From Cordilura impudica (Eukaryota; Arthropoda; Insecta; Diptera; Scathophagidae), in the NCBI GenBank assembly GCA_963682025.1, contig OY821519.1:97553585-97617584 (forward strand): a DNA stretch of 64,000 nucleotides, written 5' to 3'. Positions 34,921 through 46,705 of the stretch are shown piece after piece. A model generated the notes under the pieces. It was given only the letters and a program-made list of their open reading frames with translations, made no database searches and was not told where the DNA came from. The position numbers were made by a program, and so were the translations under genes. Within the stretch, counting starts at the first letter, position 1; each line of letters opens with the position of its first letter.

Positions 34921-36499
34921 TTCCCAAAATAAATCATTAAACAGTGACCTTTGACCTTTCAGAAAAAAAAATGTAACTAAATGCAGTTTAAAAGCTTTCC
35001 TCAAGATAAATGTTGCTCTTCTAAGATAAATTTTGACATTGTATGTTAAAAAATTTTTGATATATAAATTATAGTGGCAGACCACTTATGTATATGCGTT
35101 TTTAATGATTTTTTCATTTTATGGAACAACAAAATCTGGAAGTACAAAATTTTACGTTTATCTTAGTTAAGTAGGATGCAAAAAGACAACTAAGTTTCAT
35201 AAGATTCAAAGGTGGTCGGGAAAATCCGTTCGTTGGTTATTAAAATTTTAACCCTTGTTTGTTGTTCATTTTTAAACTCTTTCTTTTAACTCAATCTCTC
35301 TGTCTGTCGTGGGGCAACCCCATTCCCCCTTATCCAATTGATCTGAAACTTGGCCTATAGTCTTGTTGTGACAACAGATTAATTTTGGGGTAGTCATGCA
35401 CAGTCACGCGTGGTCACGCACAGTCTCGGAGTTATCTAAATGTCATTTCCCCTCATCCGATCGATCTGAAACTTGGTACATACACTTGCTGTGAAAAAAG
35501 ATTAACTTTGACTTAGTCACGCACAGTCACACGAGGTCACGCACAGTCACGGAGTGATCTAAATGTAATTTTTTTCGATTTTTCCAAAAGATTTATAAGA
35601 ATTTTTTTCAGAATATCTTGAGATCGGTACGAAATCGATTTTTTTTTCCAAAAATGAGATTAAATTTATTTTATTTTTTTAAGGTACATTATAATAATCT
35701 TAGAAGAAGTTCACACCTCAATTTCTCTAGAAATTGACAATATTTGGCCACAAACTTAAATGCGTTAGATAGGTCATACTTATCATTTCATTTATTAAAC
35801 AGCAGTCGTTTTCACATCACTGACCAGATATTTATACTACGCCCAATTTAAGGTACAAAATTTAGTCCTACATTTTGTATTTTTAACGTTAGCAGTTAAA
35901 TTTGCATACGGAAAAATTTATAATAAATAAATGAATCATCATAAATTTTTCTAATTTCTAATTTGTTTAAGTTTCGTTATTACAATTAGTTAACTGTTAT
36001 TTTTATTTAAAAATCCGCTATTTTTTGTTGCCTCCATAAACAATATTGTGGTTGCAACTATTTTTAGTATTATAGATACATAAGTAAGTACTTCTACGCA
36101 TTTCTTTACATGTGACCGTCTTTGGCCAATATAACAATTTTGGTTACATCTGACATTCCGAAGAGAGTTGATTTGTTATTTGATTTTTTTTTTATCTATT
36201 TCTGTGCATTTTCTATTAAAAACAAACATGTTCCACTACCAAATATGATAAAAGGCATCGCTTTAAAATGCAGTTTACGGCAAAGCAAAAAAAAAAAATA
36301 TTAGCAGAAAGTCAGAAGAATACGAGTACATTCAATCCTAAAAAAAAACAGTAGAAAAATAAGTGGACAAATTGTTTGAAGTAACGAATATGGTGCGGAG
36401 AAAAGGAAAAAAATAATGAAAAAATTTAAAATCATTAACATTTATGATTAAATAGTAAAATGAAAGAAAATTTTAACGGAAATTACTATTTTCAAATTT
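34921..36499. other. Anonymous region with a duplicated block at 35330-35566
   Basis: Two tandem versions of a block of about 120 bp (35330-35447 and 35448-35566) share ATCTGAAACTTGG, CACGCACAGTC and ATCTAAATGT. The block resembles Helitron-type non-coding sequence, but no termini were seen. The remainder shows nothing recognisable. Confidence 0.4.
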
Positions 36500-36511
36500 T
36501 TCTGCGTAAAA

Positions 36512-37000
36512 AAAGTTCCAGTTTGGTCTACTGCTGCACAGTGCCATATCAAAAAATTGCAGATCGCCCAAAACAAACTACTTAAATTGGTATATAATTT
36601 ACCTTGGCATTATTCTACTCAACGATTGCACTCCTTAGCCAACGTTGAACTCATAAATAACAAAATAAATAGACTCACATTAAACTTCTACTCGAGATGT
36701 CTTAACTCGGAAATTCCTCACATCAATGAGATAATCTCATCATAATATATTTGTAAGAACGTTTTTATATAAAATCAAAAAGAAAAAAAAAATATAAAAA
36801 TAAATAAAAAAATTGTAACAAGGTTTTTTGAAAATTTTCCCCTTACTTGTAAATATTATTTTGTTAAAACTATGTACATGATAAAGAAATTGTTATTTAT
36901 ATTTTTAAGTAGAAAAGGAACAAGCTATCCTAAACTCTTTAAGAAAATTGTTAATTTGTTGTAATCAAAATGTTATTTAAATAAATAAAATTGAATTGAA
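36512..37000 (+). mobile_element. 5'-truncated LINE insertion (489 bp) with 12-bp TSD
   Basis: It is flanked by TTCTGCGTAAAA at 36500-36511 and 37001-37012. Inside, 36521-36745 encodes the last part of a LINE ORF2 (VWSTAAQCHIKKLQIAQNKL, then LPWHYSTQRLHSLANVE, stop at 36745), the C-terminal tail of a jockey/CR1-type reverse transcriptase. A roughly 250-bp 3' UTR follows and ends in a TTGAATTGAA tail. The 5' truncation with TSD is the usual signature of target-primed reverse transcription. Confidence 0.88.
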
Positions 37001-37359
37001 TTCTGCGTAAAATTTTAAAACTTACTTACTTTTAGAGATTTCTTTATTTTTCCAAACAGAATTTCATGAACTAGATTGGAAAAAAAAATAAGTTAACACT
37101 CTGTAACTAATTTACTTATGCTCACGACAAAAAATCCAATTTAACACAATCAGAAACTAAAACTTTTTGTCAACTCAGGTCTGTTAGAGCTAACTAAATA
37201 AATCTGACCTTCAAAACACGCCCTTGAATTAATTACACTTTATGAATTTATTCGAAGCATTAGAAAGTGTAATTAATTAATTCAATAAAAAATGATTACG
37301 CAAAAACTTCAGTCAGTAAATAAGGATTGCATTGTAAGAAAACTGTAAAACCGGGAATA

Positions 37360-38338
37360 TCTATAAATTTAATAGACAAGATGATTTATTGTGACCGAGT
37401 TTAAACCAGAGTTCAGAAAAAAACACACACTGAATAAAAAACTCGTACATATATGTAAACAAACATAACTTAGACCAACACACACCTATTTTTATTTTCA
37501 TATCAATTATGTTTGTTTTTAAATTTTCTTCGGTGCCCAACACAACCATGACAGTGTTCGTTTTAATATTTCGTTATTTACACGAACATTTTTGTATCAC
37601 ATACTTTTTGTTTCAATCACACATAAAGCACACATTTTTGAGTGTTGCTTTATTTGAAGTTCATGTTCTGGTACGTGTACTGAAAAAAAAAACACAGAAC
37701 ATGTACAATAAACAAGTTCGAGTTCAGTTATATTTTAAGTCGTGTTGTGGCTCGTGTAGTGAGAAAAAACAGAACATGTACAATAAACAGGTTCGAGTTC
37801 AGTTATATTTTAAACACAATGTGTGCTTTATGTGTGATTGAAACAAAAAGTATGTGATACAAAAATGTTCGTGTAAATAACGAAATATTAAAACGAACAC
37901 AGTCATGGTTGTGTTGGGCACCGTAGAAAATTTAGAAACGCACATAATTGATATGAAAATAAAGATATGTGTTGGCTGCTTTTGAACAGAACATTGTGTG
38001 TTTCGTGTGTGTATTTTCTGAACCTTGGTTTAAACCAATCAATCACCAACCGATTTTGACAAAAACTACCCCCATTTGAAAGGTATATGTTTTTAGCTGC
38101 CCACTATTTTTACAGATTTGCATCATCTGGAACATTTTAACACATATTTTAGCTCCAAATAAGAAACTATACAATAATGTGTGTGTGTTTATTAAATTTG
38201 TGTTCAATCGATTAGCATACCTTTAGGCTCTTATAAATTTATTTATTAACAAACCCAGTTATATATCTTCTGTGTGTTCAACAAATATTTGTAATTGAAT
38301 GAAAAAATAAATTTTCCCAGAAGGCTGGGCTCTGCTAG
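37360..38338 (+). mobile_element. Non-autonomous Helitron, family D, copy 6, carrying fold-back element I
   Basis: It starts TCTATAAATTTAATAGAC after A and ends CTGCTAG (38335-38338) before T. Diverged D sequence surrounds a 621-bp insertion at 37407-38027. Confidence 0.75.
37407..38027. mobile_element. Fold-back element I with 8-bp TSD (hAT-like)
   Basis: The ends CAGAGTTCAGAAAA and, inverted, CAAGGTTCAGAAAA are flanked by GTTTAAAC (37399-37406 and 38028-38035). Arms of about 250 bp are inverted copies (for example GTTGTGTTGGGCACCG near 37900 against its complement near 37535). The centre holds two near-identical direct repeats with CAGAACATGTACAATAAACA. The D2 fragment shows the unoccupied site. 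No coding. Confidence 0.85.
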
Positions 38339-38533
38339 TATTGTTTTAATGCGATTCAATAAAATGTGATCGGGAAATTCTATAGTTGAATGCTAATTTG
38401 GAACTAATAAGAAGGAAAGTTTAAGTCTGGACTAGGACTAGGACACCTTAAATTTAAACTGTCCTACTACGAAAAAAATAACTAAGATGAATAATTTTTT
38501 TCTTCCAATTAATAATTAAGCTTTTTATTATTA

Positions 38534-38775
38534 CTAGCAGATTCCAGCGCTCGAAATTCGAGTGCAATTTATAGGCAACTTTATTTCTCAACTTAGCCAA
38601 TTCACAAACCAACACTTTATTGGTTTATTATTATTGTGAATGAAGATAACAAACTCATTAACAAACACATTAACAAATTTAATAAACACACACATAGCAT
38701 ATCGTACATGTACCTCTAAACTGAGTCAACTCAAAATTTACAAATTTTCAGTTGAGGCAAAAACGGTTTTTTTTA
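38534..38775 (-). mobile_element. Helitron family D, 3' fragment (copy 7)
   Basis: CTAG at 38534-38537, the inverted GCTCGAAATTCGAG hairpin, and D sequence that decays toward 38775, where another Helitron 5' end begins. Confidence 0.6.
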
Positions 38776-38778
38776 AAT

Positions 38779-39332
38779 CTATATATATAAAATGGAATGT
38801 GTGTTTGTTTATTTGTTTATTTGTTTGTTTGTACCTTATAGGAGACCAAACCTCTGGACCGATCTTCCTGAAATTTTCACAGCATTTAACCGGGACTCTG
38901 ATTAATAGGGTAATTTTTTTTGACCACGCCCACTTTTACGCCCACTTTTTTAAAATTATGTAATTGCTCCCATATAGTTTTTAACAGATTTGCTTCAAAT
39001 TGTATACACATTATATTCCAGGCGAGGAAGAAATAAACATTTCTTACGCCACGCCCCTTTCACGCCCTTTTCACGCCAAATTTTTGAAAGTTTTAAACTT
39101 TTTGTTCTCTGTACAAATTTGTTCCTTCCAACGGATTTTTTTTATTTGGTAGTATATTGCACTTAATACTGTTAACGTCGCCATATAACTATGAACCACG
39201 CCCACTTCACCGCCCCTTTTTTTAATTCAGATACTTACGTATACCACTAACAATGTTTGCTATACAAAATACTTTTTTTGTAATATGTATTTATCTAAAG
39301 TTTTATACACTTTTTATTTACAGGTAAGGTCA
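38779..39332 (+). mobile_element. Helitron 5' portion
   Basis: Starts TCTATATATATAAAATGG, as the Helitron at 40524 does, followed by GTTTGT repeats, the CCGATCTTCCTGAAATTTTC block and CACGCCCACTTTTACGCCC stretches. It ends where a G element begins. The 3' end was not found. Confidence 0.6.
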
Positions 39333-40460
39333 TTTTTGATGTGTAAACATCTATACGCGCAGGGGGGTAAATTTCTATTTCAGAATACAATCGCAAAAAC
39401 AGCGTAACACATCGGTGCGAGCTGAAGTGTAAATCGGTGTGACTTTATGTGATTGTATTTGTGAAAAAATTATATGTTCTTTTCTAAACATTTTCCAATT
39501 GTCTTTCAAAAAACATCAATTGTATTTCAGAAAACATCAATTGTATTTCAGAAACCATCAATATAATTTCAGAAAACATCATTTGAATTTCAGAAAACAT
39601 AAATAGAATTTCAGAAAACATCAATATAATTTCAGAAAACATCATTCGAGTTTCAGAAATCATCAATTGAATTTCAGAAAACATCAATAGAATTTCAGAA
39701 AACATCACTTGAATTTCAGAAAACATAAATAGAATTTCAGAAAACATCAATATAATTTCAGAAAACATCATTCGAGTTTCAGAAAACATCAATTGAATTT
39801 CAGAAAGCATCAATAGAATTTCAGAAAACATCAATTGTATTTCAGAAACCATCAATATAATTTCAGAAAACATCATTTGAATTTCAGAAAACATAAATAG
39901 AATTTCAGAAAACATCAATATAATTTCAGAAAACATCAATTGTAATTCAGAAACCATCAATATAATTTCAGAAAACATCATTTGAATTTCAGAAAATATC
40001 AATATAATTTCAGAAAACATCATTCGAATTTCAGAAAACATCAATTGAATTTCAGAAAGCATCAATAGAATTTCAGAAAACATCAATTGTATTTCAGAAA
40101 CCATCAATATAATTTCAGAAAACATCAATTGTATTTCAGAAAACATCAATAGAATTTCAGAAAACATCAATATAATTTCAGAAAGCATTATTTGAATTGC
40201 TGAGAACATTAATTGTATTTCACAAAACATCAATAGAATTTCAAAAAGCATCATTTGAATTGCTGAAAACATTAATTGTATTTCAGAAAACGTCAATTGA
40301 ATTTCAGAAAACATCAATTGCATTTCAGAAAACATCAATTGAATTTCAGAAAACAGCATAATCGACTTATTTTTTATGCACTGGAAAATATGATGTTGAT
40401 GTTTTCTTTAATTATTAGATGTTTACACATCTTCCTTGTGATCGGACTCCATGATTTTTT
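39333..40460 (+). mobile_element. Helentron-like element, family G, copy 3 (with minisatellite)
   Basis: 5' TTTTTGATGTGTAAACATCT, 3' inverted GATGTTTACACATC followed by GTGATCGGACTCCATGA and a T run. Most of the interior is the 21-bp array (39484-40356). Confidence 0.75.
39484..40356 (-). repeat. 21-bp minisatellite, about 41 units
   Basis: The unit on the minus strand is ATGTTTTCTGAAAT plus a variable 7-base end (such as TCAATTG, TATATTG, TCTATTT, TCGAATG). Because 21 is a multiple of 3 and the unit lacks stops, the array stays open for 291 codons (MFSEIQL-type repeats). I regard this as a by-product, not a gene: the frame begins and ends at element boundaries, and the sister array has stops and a shift. 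Confidence 0.9.
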
Positions 40461-40523
40461 TTTATTACCAAATCCCCCTTTTTCGCCCCATTTTACCTTA
40501 AATTATAATTAATCTGCTTTCAA

Positions 40524-41902
40524 TCTATATATTTAAAAATGAATGTGTGTTTGTTTGTGCTTTATAGGAGGCCAAGCCCCCGAACCGATCTTCCTGAAAT
40601 TTTCACAGCGGGTTACTGTGACTCTGGAAGGAATAATAGACTATATACATTTTTGATTGGACAAAGGGGCGGTGCCACGCCCATATAACCCAAAACTTTA
40701 AATCCTCATATCTCGGGAATTTTTTGACCTACAGCGGTCATATTTGGTACATATGGTATTGGAATGAATAGAAATACATACCAGAAGAAAAGTGGGCGGG
40801 ACGAAGCCCCTTTTTAGAAAAATAAAAAATCGTAATATCTTCTAAACTACTGGAAGGATCGTCATGAAATTTTCACAAAAGGATATTGTTGCGAAATACT
40901 AAGTCCTTAACTATATAAAGTTGTTAGTGGGCAAAGGGGCGTGGTTCCGCCCATATAACCCAAAATTTAAAATCGTCATATCTCGGCCATTTTTTTAACC
41001 TACGGCGATGATATTTGGTATACATCGTATTGAAATTAATAGAAATAGTACTACAGAAAAACTGGGCGGGACCACGCCCTTTTTAGAAAAATTAAAATCC
41101 ATAATAACTTCTATTAAGCCCTTGACTATATAAAGTTGTTAGTGGACAAAGGTGCGAGGCCCCGTCCATATAACTCAATATTTGGCATGGATTGATTTGC
41201 TTAATAAGCTGTTTTCTTAAATAGGTATACATTCACGTCCCTTTGTTTCCGATTTGTAGGAAGCCAGACCTGTACTCCATTCTTCCTTAAACTTTCACAG
41301 TGTGAAACTTTCACTCACTACACCCAATTTTTTATATTTGATTATTGATGTGCCAGGCTTTCCACCACATGTGCTACAACTCAAAATTGGAGTGCCCATT
41401 ATTTTACTGCGCAATATCGATCCACCACGGCTTTGCAATGGCATTCGACTTACAATAAAAAAATGCTAAATAATTTAATAGAAGCGACCATTATAACAGG
41501 AAAATATAAAGGAACAGATGTATTTACTTCTGCGACGCATTCGAATGATACCAACTGATTTACCATTCGACTTGAAACGATTACAGTTTCCTGTTCGATT
41601 AGCGTTTGCGATGACTGTTAACAAAGCTCAATGTCAATCTCTTCAAGTTTGCGGCTTAAATTTAGCAAATCCATGTTTCTCGCATGGACAGCTTTATGTT
41701 GCATGCTAACGTGTAGGGAAACCCACCGACTTATATGTTTATGCTCCAGATGGACAAACTAAAAATATTCTACATCCTAAAACATTGCAATAATTAATTC
41801 TAAATTAAATAAATAATATTTTGTTAATATACAAATATTTTTTTTTTATTTTGTTTTATTTTATAACGATGAGGGGTAGCGAAGTACACCGGGTTCAGCT
41901 AG
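40524..41902 (+). mobile_element. Helitron deletion derivative with a helicase remnant (1,379 bp)
   Basis: It starts TCTATATATTTAAAAATG after A and ends GGGTTCAGCTAG before T. The 5' half is typical Helitron non-coding sequence (GTTTGTGCTTTATAGGAGG, repeated GGGCGGGAC and ATCTCGG blocks), and the 3' half encodes the end of the Rep/helicase. Confidence 0.85.
41349..41793 (+). pseudogene. Helitron Rep/helicase, C-terminal end
   Basis: Translation reads LQLKIGVPIILLRNIDPPRL, then RLQFPVRLAFAMTVNKAQCQ (motif normally NKAQGQS), then NPCFSHGQLYVAC, and after a stop RVGKPTDLYVYAPDGQTKN to the end at about 41793. These are the last conserved motifs (V-VI) of the Pif1-like SF1 helicase in Helitron replicases. 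A stop near 41466, a TAA at 41707 replacing the usual Ser codon and a Gly-to-Cys change show it is dead. Confidence 0.88.
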
Positions 41903-42129
41903 TTTAATATAAAATTTAAAAACAGTTGTTACATTGTAAAGTATGCAACAGTAGTTGTTTTTGCGATTTTTTCAGTGATCAGCAAAAATAACAATTCTTT
42001 TGGGTGGAACTCAAAATGTGTCTTTTTAGTGAATTCTAAAGAAGCTACTATTATAACACAAGGAGGGTAACAAAAATCGCCTAGTCAATTCTTCATAGCC
42101 CCCATATAAAGCTGTTATTCTTACTTGTT
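41903..42129. other. Spacer with a short family A fragment
   Basis: Only a scrap of family A (ATAGCCCCCATATAAAGC, about 42097-42115) is recognisable. Confidence 0.35.
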
Positions 42130-42235
42130 ATTCTTACGTTAGTCTAATTCTGTCCAAAGTAGAGCGCCGGACAATGTTCGATACACTCCACTTCCTCTGC
42201 ATGCGTGCATCTTCGACAGAAATCATTTGACGAGA
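42130..42235 (-). pseudogene. LINE C-terminal zinc-ribbon remnant
   Basis: The minus strand reads NDFCRRCTHAEEVECIEHC then PALYFGQN, matching the C-x2-C...E...H-x-C pattern at the end of many R1/LOA/jockey-group LINE proteins. Only about 30 residues remain; clade unknown. Confidence 0.45.
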
Positions 42236-42279
42236 CTCTGAGGCATTCAACGTGCCTTCCCATAACAGCACATCACAGT

Positions 42280-42592
42280 AATAAAAAAAATAATTTTTAG
42301 ATGTACGAGTTGAAGAACATGTTCTGTTTTTTCAGCAGTACACGTGCAAGAAAACGAACTTAAAATAAAACTACATTCTAATCTGTGTGGTTTATGTGTG
42401 TTCGAAACAAAAAATACGTGATAGAAAAGTTTTCGTGTAGATAACGAAATATTAAAACGAAACGCAGTCATGATTGTGTTGGGCACCATACAAAATTTAG
42501 AAACACACACAATTGATATGAAAATAAAAATATGTGTTGGCTGCTTTAGAACAGAACATTGTGTGTTTCATGTGTGTATTTTCTGAACCTTG
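42280..42592. mobile_element. Element I, single-arm fragment
   Basis: Close match to the right arm of element I, including GTTGTGTTGGGCACC and GTTGGCTGCTTT..., ending in the TIR CTGAACCTTG at 42592. The left arm is missing, so no TSD can be read. Confidence 0.65.
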
Positions 42593-42665
42593 CTTTCCAT
42601 GCAAGCGGGAAAATTTTCTCTTATTTAAAGTTTGAGATATTTTTACAGAAAAATTTTCATAATTA

Positions 42666-45600
42666 TTTAGACAAAAGTTATATTTTTTAGAATAGCATAT
42701 ATCGTGAGAATATAATCGGGCGCGGTCGAACTACTTCTCGGAAAAGCTTTAAAAAGTAAAGAAAATGTACTTTTCAAGGAAATTGTAGTTTTTAAAGAAG
42801 AGGTAGTTGTTAAAGAAAACATCATTTTTAAAGAAAAGCTGAATGTTAAAAAAATTATTTTTAAAGGAGGGTTAATTTTTGAAAATCGGTACATTTTAAA
42901 GAAAATATACTTTGAAAAGAAAAAGTACTTTTTAAAGAAATTATATTTTCAAAGAAAAGTTAAATTTAATAAAAATTTTCTTTTTAAAGCAAAGCTACTT
43001 TTGAAAAAATGTGCTTTTGGATAAAAGGTGCTTTTTTAAGAAAAGGTAATTTTTAAGGCAACGGTACGTTTTTGGTACTTAAAGTTACTTTTTAAAACAG
43101 ACATTTTTATACCCTCCACTCCAGTGTGCAGAGGGTATATATAAGTTTGTCGTTCCGTTTGTAATAATTTGAAAAAAAATTTTGGAACCCGTAAAATATA
43201 TATATTTGTGATCCTTATAACTACCGGAGTTGATATAGCGATGTCCGTCTGTCCGTCTGTCCGTCTGTGGAAATCACGATGACGGCAACAATCGGGCAGC
43301 TAGGGTGCTCGCTGACATAAAAAATGATTCACTAACATCCTGAAAAGTTTGCTATTTAAAATTGTCCAAATCGGTCGATTAGGGCCCGAGAATTGAATGA
43401 AGAACTAAAAAAAGTCTTGAAAAAATATTATCTTCTATGTTGTTCTTGTCACGATCACGCCCTGAATAGTGCAGCTACAGTGATCATTTTTAGTGAGAAT
43501 GATTAACCAAATTCATGGGAAGATTTCTGTTTCAAAAATCATTAAAATCTATGGAACAGGTCCAGGAAAATCTCTGAAAAAGTAAAAAAAAAAATGAAAA
43601 ATATGATGTTTCTATATTGTTCTTGTTGTTATTCTAAATGTTGTGTTGTTGTCATAGCTGGACTTGTTGTTTTTGTGGTCGTTGTGGTAATAATATAATA
43701 AAAACTAACCCTTTGTATATTTTTTTATTAACTCTGGTAGAAAAATTTAAAAGTTTCCATTGTTTTGGCATCACTAAAAAAATTTGTTAGATCATTTCTG
43801 TTATTAACACGAGCCTGACTGCAAAATTTCAGAATGGGTCACGGTAAAGGGGTTAAAATCGATCCAAAATTTTTTCGACAAGCAGACACTACGAGTTAAT
43901 ATATGTAAAGGGAGTAAAAATTCACCAGCATCTAAAGCAAATAATGCTAAAATACCTAGTTGTTAATAAAAAAATAAACAATGTAAATTTAGCAAAAAAA
44001 AATTTTATGTATAAATATATTTAAAGAGAAAAACACAAAAATAACGTCTGATGTTGTATTTTTTGTGTGTAATATTTACATAGACATACATGAACATATT
44101 AAATAACACAAATAATATACACATATTCTATATATGTATATCCATAACAACTGCATGTTAGAAATAAATCGGTATATTATTTTATTTACATAAAATTCTG
44201 CAATATTTTGTTGTGGGGAAAATACATTTCTTTTGCATTAACAGAATGTCACTTCATTTTGCTCAGCGTGACTATGCCACAGTAGATGGCGCCACAATTT
44301 TTGTTTGTTCTAATTAGCTTTGCAATAGTTATTTCTATTTTAACATGAATGTTAATATTTTCAACTAGATATCATACAGAACAATGTTAAGAGTATACAC
44401 GGGCTGGTCTTTTATTTCATAAGTTTTTTCATTATTCTTTTACAAATATGAACATACGTTTGGCATATTAACTTTTTGTTGTCTTTACAAAATAGAGTTA
44501 CCGAGTTCATCAATGAGTTTTTTGCTTTCAAATCAGTTCTACATAGTTATATAGAATTATTATTCTGCTTTACCTACGAAATATCTGATTGCGATTACAT
44601 CTAATTTTTAAAAATTTTTTATAATTACTAAAGCATTATTATTCACATAAATACAAAATTGCACTTTTTAAATTTTCCATTCAAATTTAAGAAAATATCA
44701 ATTCTAAAAACTAAAATTAAAAATTTCCAATTATAAATTACAATTAATTGAATTTCAGAAAATCATATCAAAACGTCGGAAATTATAATTTTAAATTTAG
44801 AAGACATCAATTGCATCTTTAATATATAAATTTTATTCGTTAAACAGAAATTGAAATTCCAAAAAAAAAAACACCAAATACCTGTTTTACATTTAAAAAA
44901 TTTTTACATATAAAAAAATATTGATATTCAGGAGAAGTTAATAGCATTCAGTACCGCGATTCAGTAACTTCTTTTAACGATAGTCGAATCGTTTAAAAAA
45001 AATAAAATAGCAAAATTATAAGTAAAATTTTTAAACGATATTCGCTATTGTTAAAGTCAGCTGTTGTTGTTATCTAAACGACAACCATTTTTGTGTTGTT
45101 TATTCAATCGATAAAAACTTAAATTTTTAGGTTGAAATGTCGTCATACATAAATAAAAATCATAAAATAGTGAAAATATTTTGCTTCTATTAAAAAACTT
45201 TTTTATATAAATAAAAAAAATTAAATAGCATATTCAATTCATTATTTCATTTTCAAATAAATACACAGAAATATTAGTAAAAAAATAAAGATATTAAACA
45301 TCAACATAAAATCATCCTGTCAAACACGAAGTAATTTGTTTTTTTTATTCTTCTTGGTGTTTTTCGCTTATTATGACAGAGATGCCACTCGTTTACAATT
45401 CAAATAAATGGAAAAATAGATTTGTCGACTGTCGTTAAGATGTATGGACTTAGTGAATCACTTAATCCTTAGTGCAAACAACAATAGCTGTCGATATATT
45501 TTGCGATTGTCGGATCGTTGAAATTTACAGAATCACACTACAGAAACATTAATTTAAATTCAATGAATTTTAGAAAACGTCAAATGATATTTAAGAATTG

Positions 45601-46618
45601 CGAACATAAAAAGTGTTACATAAATAAACGCAATTTGATTAGAATGTTATTTATATAGAAATTTTTACAATTTTTTTTGGATAAAAATTTGAAGTTTTTC
45701 AGAAAATAAAGAGAACAAATTATTTTATTTAAAATGTTTGGGACATTTGGTTTTTTGCGTTTGGCATCCCTAATTTCAATATTTATTATTATAAATTTAT
45801 TCTCTATGTTTTCCAAATATGGCAATGTTTTAATAAAAAAGTTGAGAGAGCTTTTTTTTTGGTTATTATTTGTTACTCCATCCGACCTACATGACCGCAA
45901 TGAAAAAATATTTCGCCAGTTAAAAGAAACTATACAGCCATCTCCAATTAGCACGATTTAATGCATATAGCCACCCTACACAACCATTACCTTTGCAATG
46001 GAGGTTAGGGTGAGCTATTTAATTAGCAAAAACTAAATTAAATAAATCCGAAATAATAGAAAAGACGAAAAACAACCCAAAGAATTTGCTGAAATAATTT
46101 GGTTTTAAGTTTAACAAATTGTTTACTTTTTCATTTACATTTATTATCAAGACTCAAACGGAGGTGGAGGGTATCAAAGATTCGGCACAGCCGAATTTAA
46201 TACTCTTACTTGTTTAAAAAAAGATCCCTTTTTTTGGACATGGGGAACTTTTTTTTAAAAAATAACTCTTTGGCTAAAATGGACCTTTTTAACCAAGGCT
46301 ACTCTTTAAAGAACAGGTCCTTTTTTAAGAACAAGTTCTTTTTGAAGAAAAAGTGTTTTAATAAAAGCTAATTTTAAAGAAAAACTTATGTTTAAAGAAA
46401 AGTTTATTTTTTATCGAAAAGGAACCTTTTTAATGGAAGGTACTGCATTTTTTTTTAGAAGAGATACCTTTCTTTATTGAGAAAATCAAAATTTTGAAAA
46501 ATCTATTTTTTTTAAGAAAATGGGCTTAAAATATTCCTCACAATCTGCAGCAGTTTGGTAATGAAAGGGTTGCCTCTAGACGAAATAGGTGAGTATTGAC
46601 ATACGAAAATGTAAGGAT
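42666..46618. repeat. H repeat unit 1, hosting mini-me-like element B
   Basis: Starts AAAAGTTATATTTTTTAGAA, contains AATCGGGCGCGGTCGAACTA (about 42715), then loose AAAGAAAAGGTACTTTTT-like words and a conserved tail with CAGCAGTTTGGTAATGAAAG near 46550, ending about 46618, where unit 2 begins with the same opening. Removing element B leaves about 850 bp. Low-complexity composition; no coding. Confidence 0.6.
43109..46214 (+). mobile_element. Helentron-like element, family B (mini-me-like), full length 3.1 kb
   Basis: 5' ATACCCTCCACTCC. Near the 3' end is the inverted GTGGAGGGTAT (about 46165), then the hairpin TTCGGCACAGCCGAA and CTCTTACTTGTTT. Near the 5' end is a GTCTGTCC microsatellite (about 43243-43270) and a TA-rich stretch, the pair that characterises mini-me elements. 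H unit 2 (50090-50130) preserves the empty site, showing insertion at a T-run without TSD. No protein recognised in the interior; the frame at 45734-45961 is AT-driven. Much of 44.0-45.6 kb may itself be a nested insertion. Confidence 0.75.
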
Positions 46619-46705
46619 AAAAGTTATATTTTTTTAGAATTGCATATATCGTGACAATATAATCGGGCGCGGTCAAACTACTCCTCGGAAAAGCTCAACC
46701 ACTTT
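46619..46705. repeat. H repeat unit 2, first part
   Basis: Repeats the opening of H unit 1 (GAATTGCATATATCGTGACA, AATCGGGCGCGGTC), then is interrupted by about 2 kb of other sequence. Confidence 0.55.

Noticed and set aside
39484..40356. A CRISPR-like array (regular repeats)
   Set aside because: There are no unique spacers of constant length between conserved repeats. It is a head-to-tail 21-bp minisatellite in a eukaryotic transposon.
45616..45961. Overlapping opposite-strand frames as a gene inside element B
   Set aside because: Composition is AT-driven, both strands are open by chance, and no domain or start context is recognisable.
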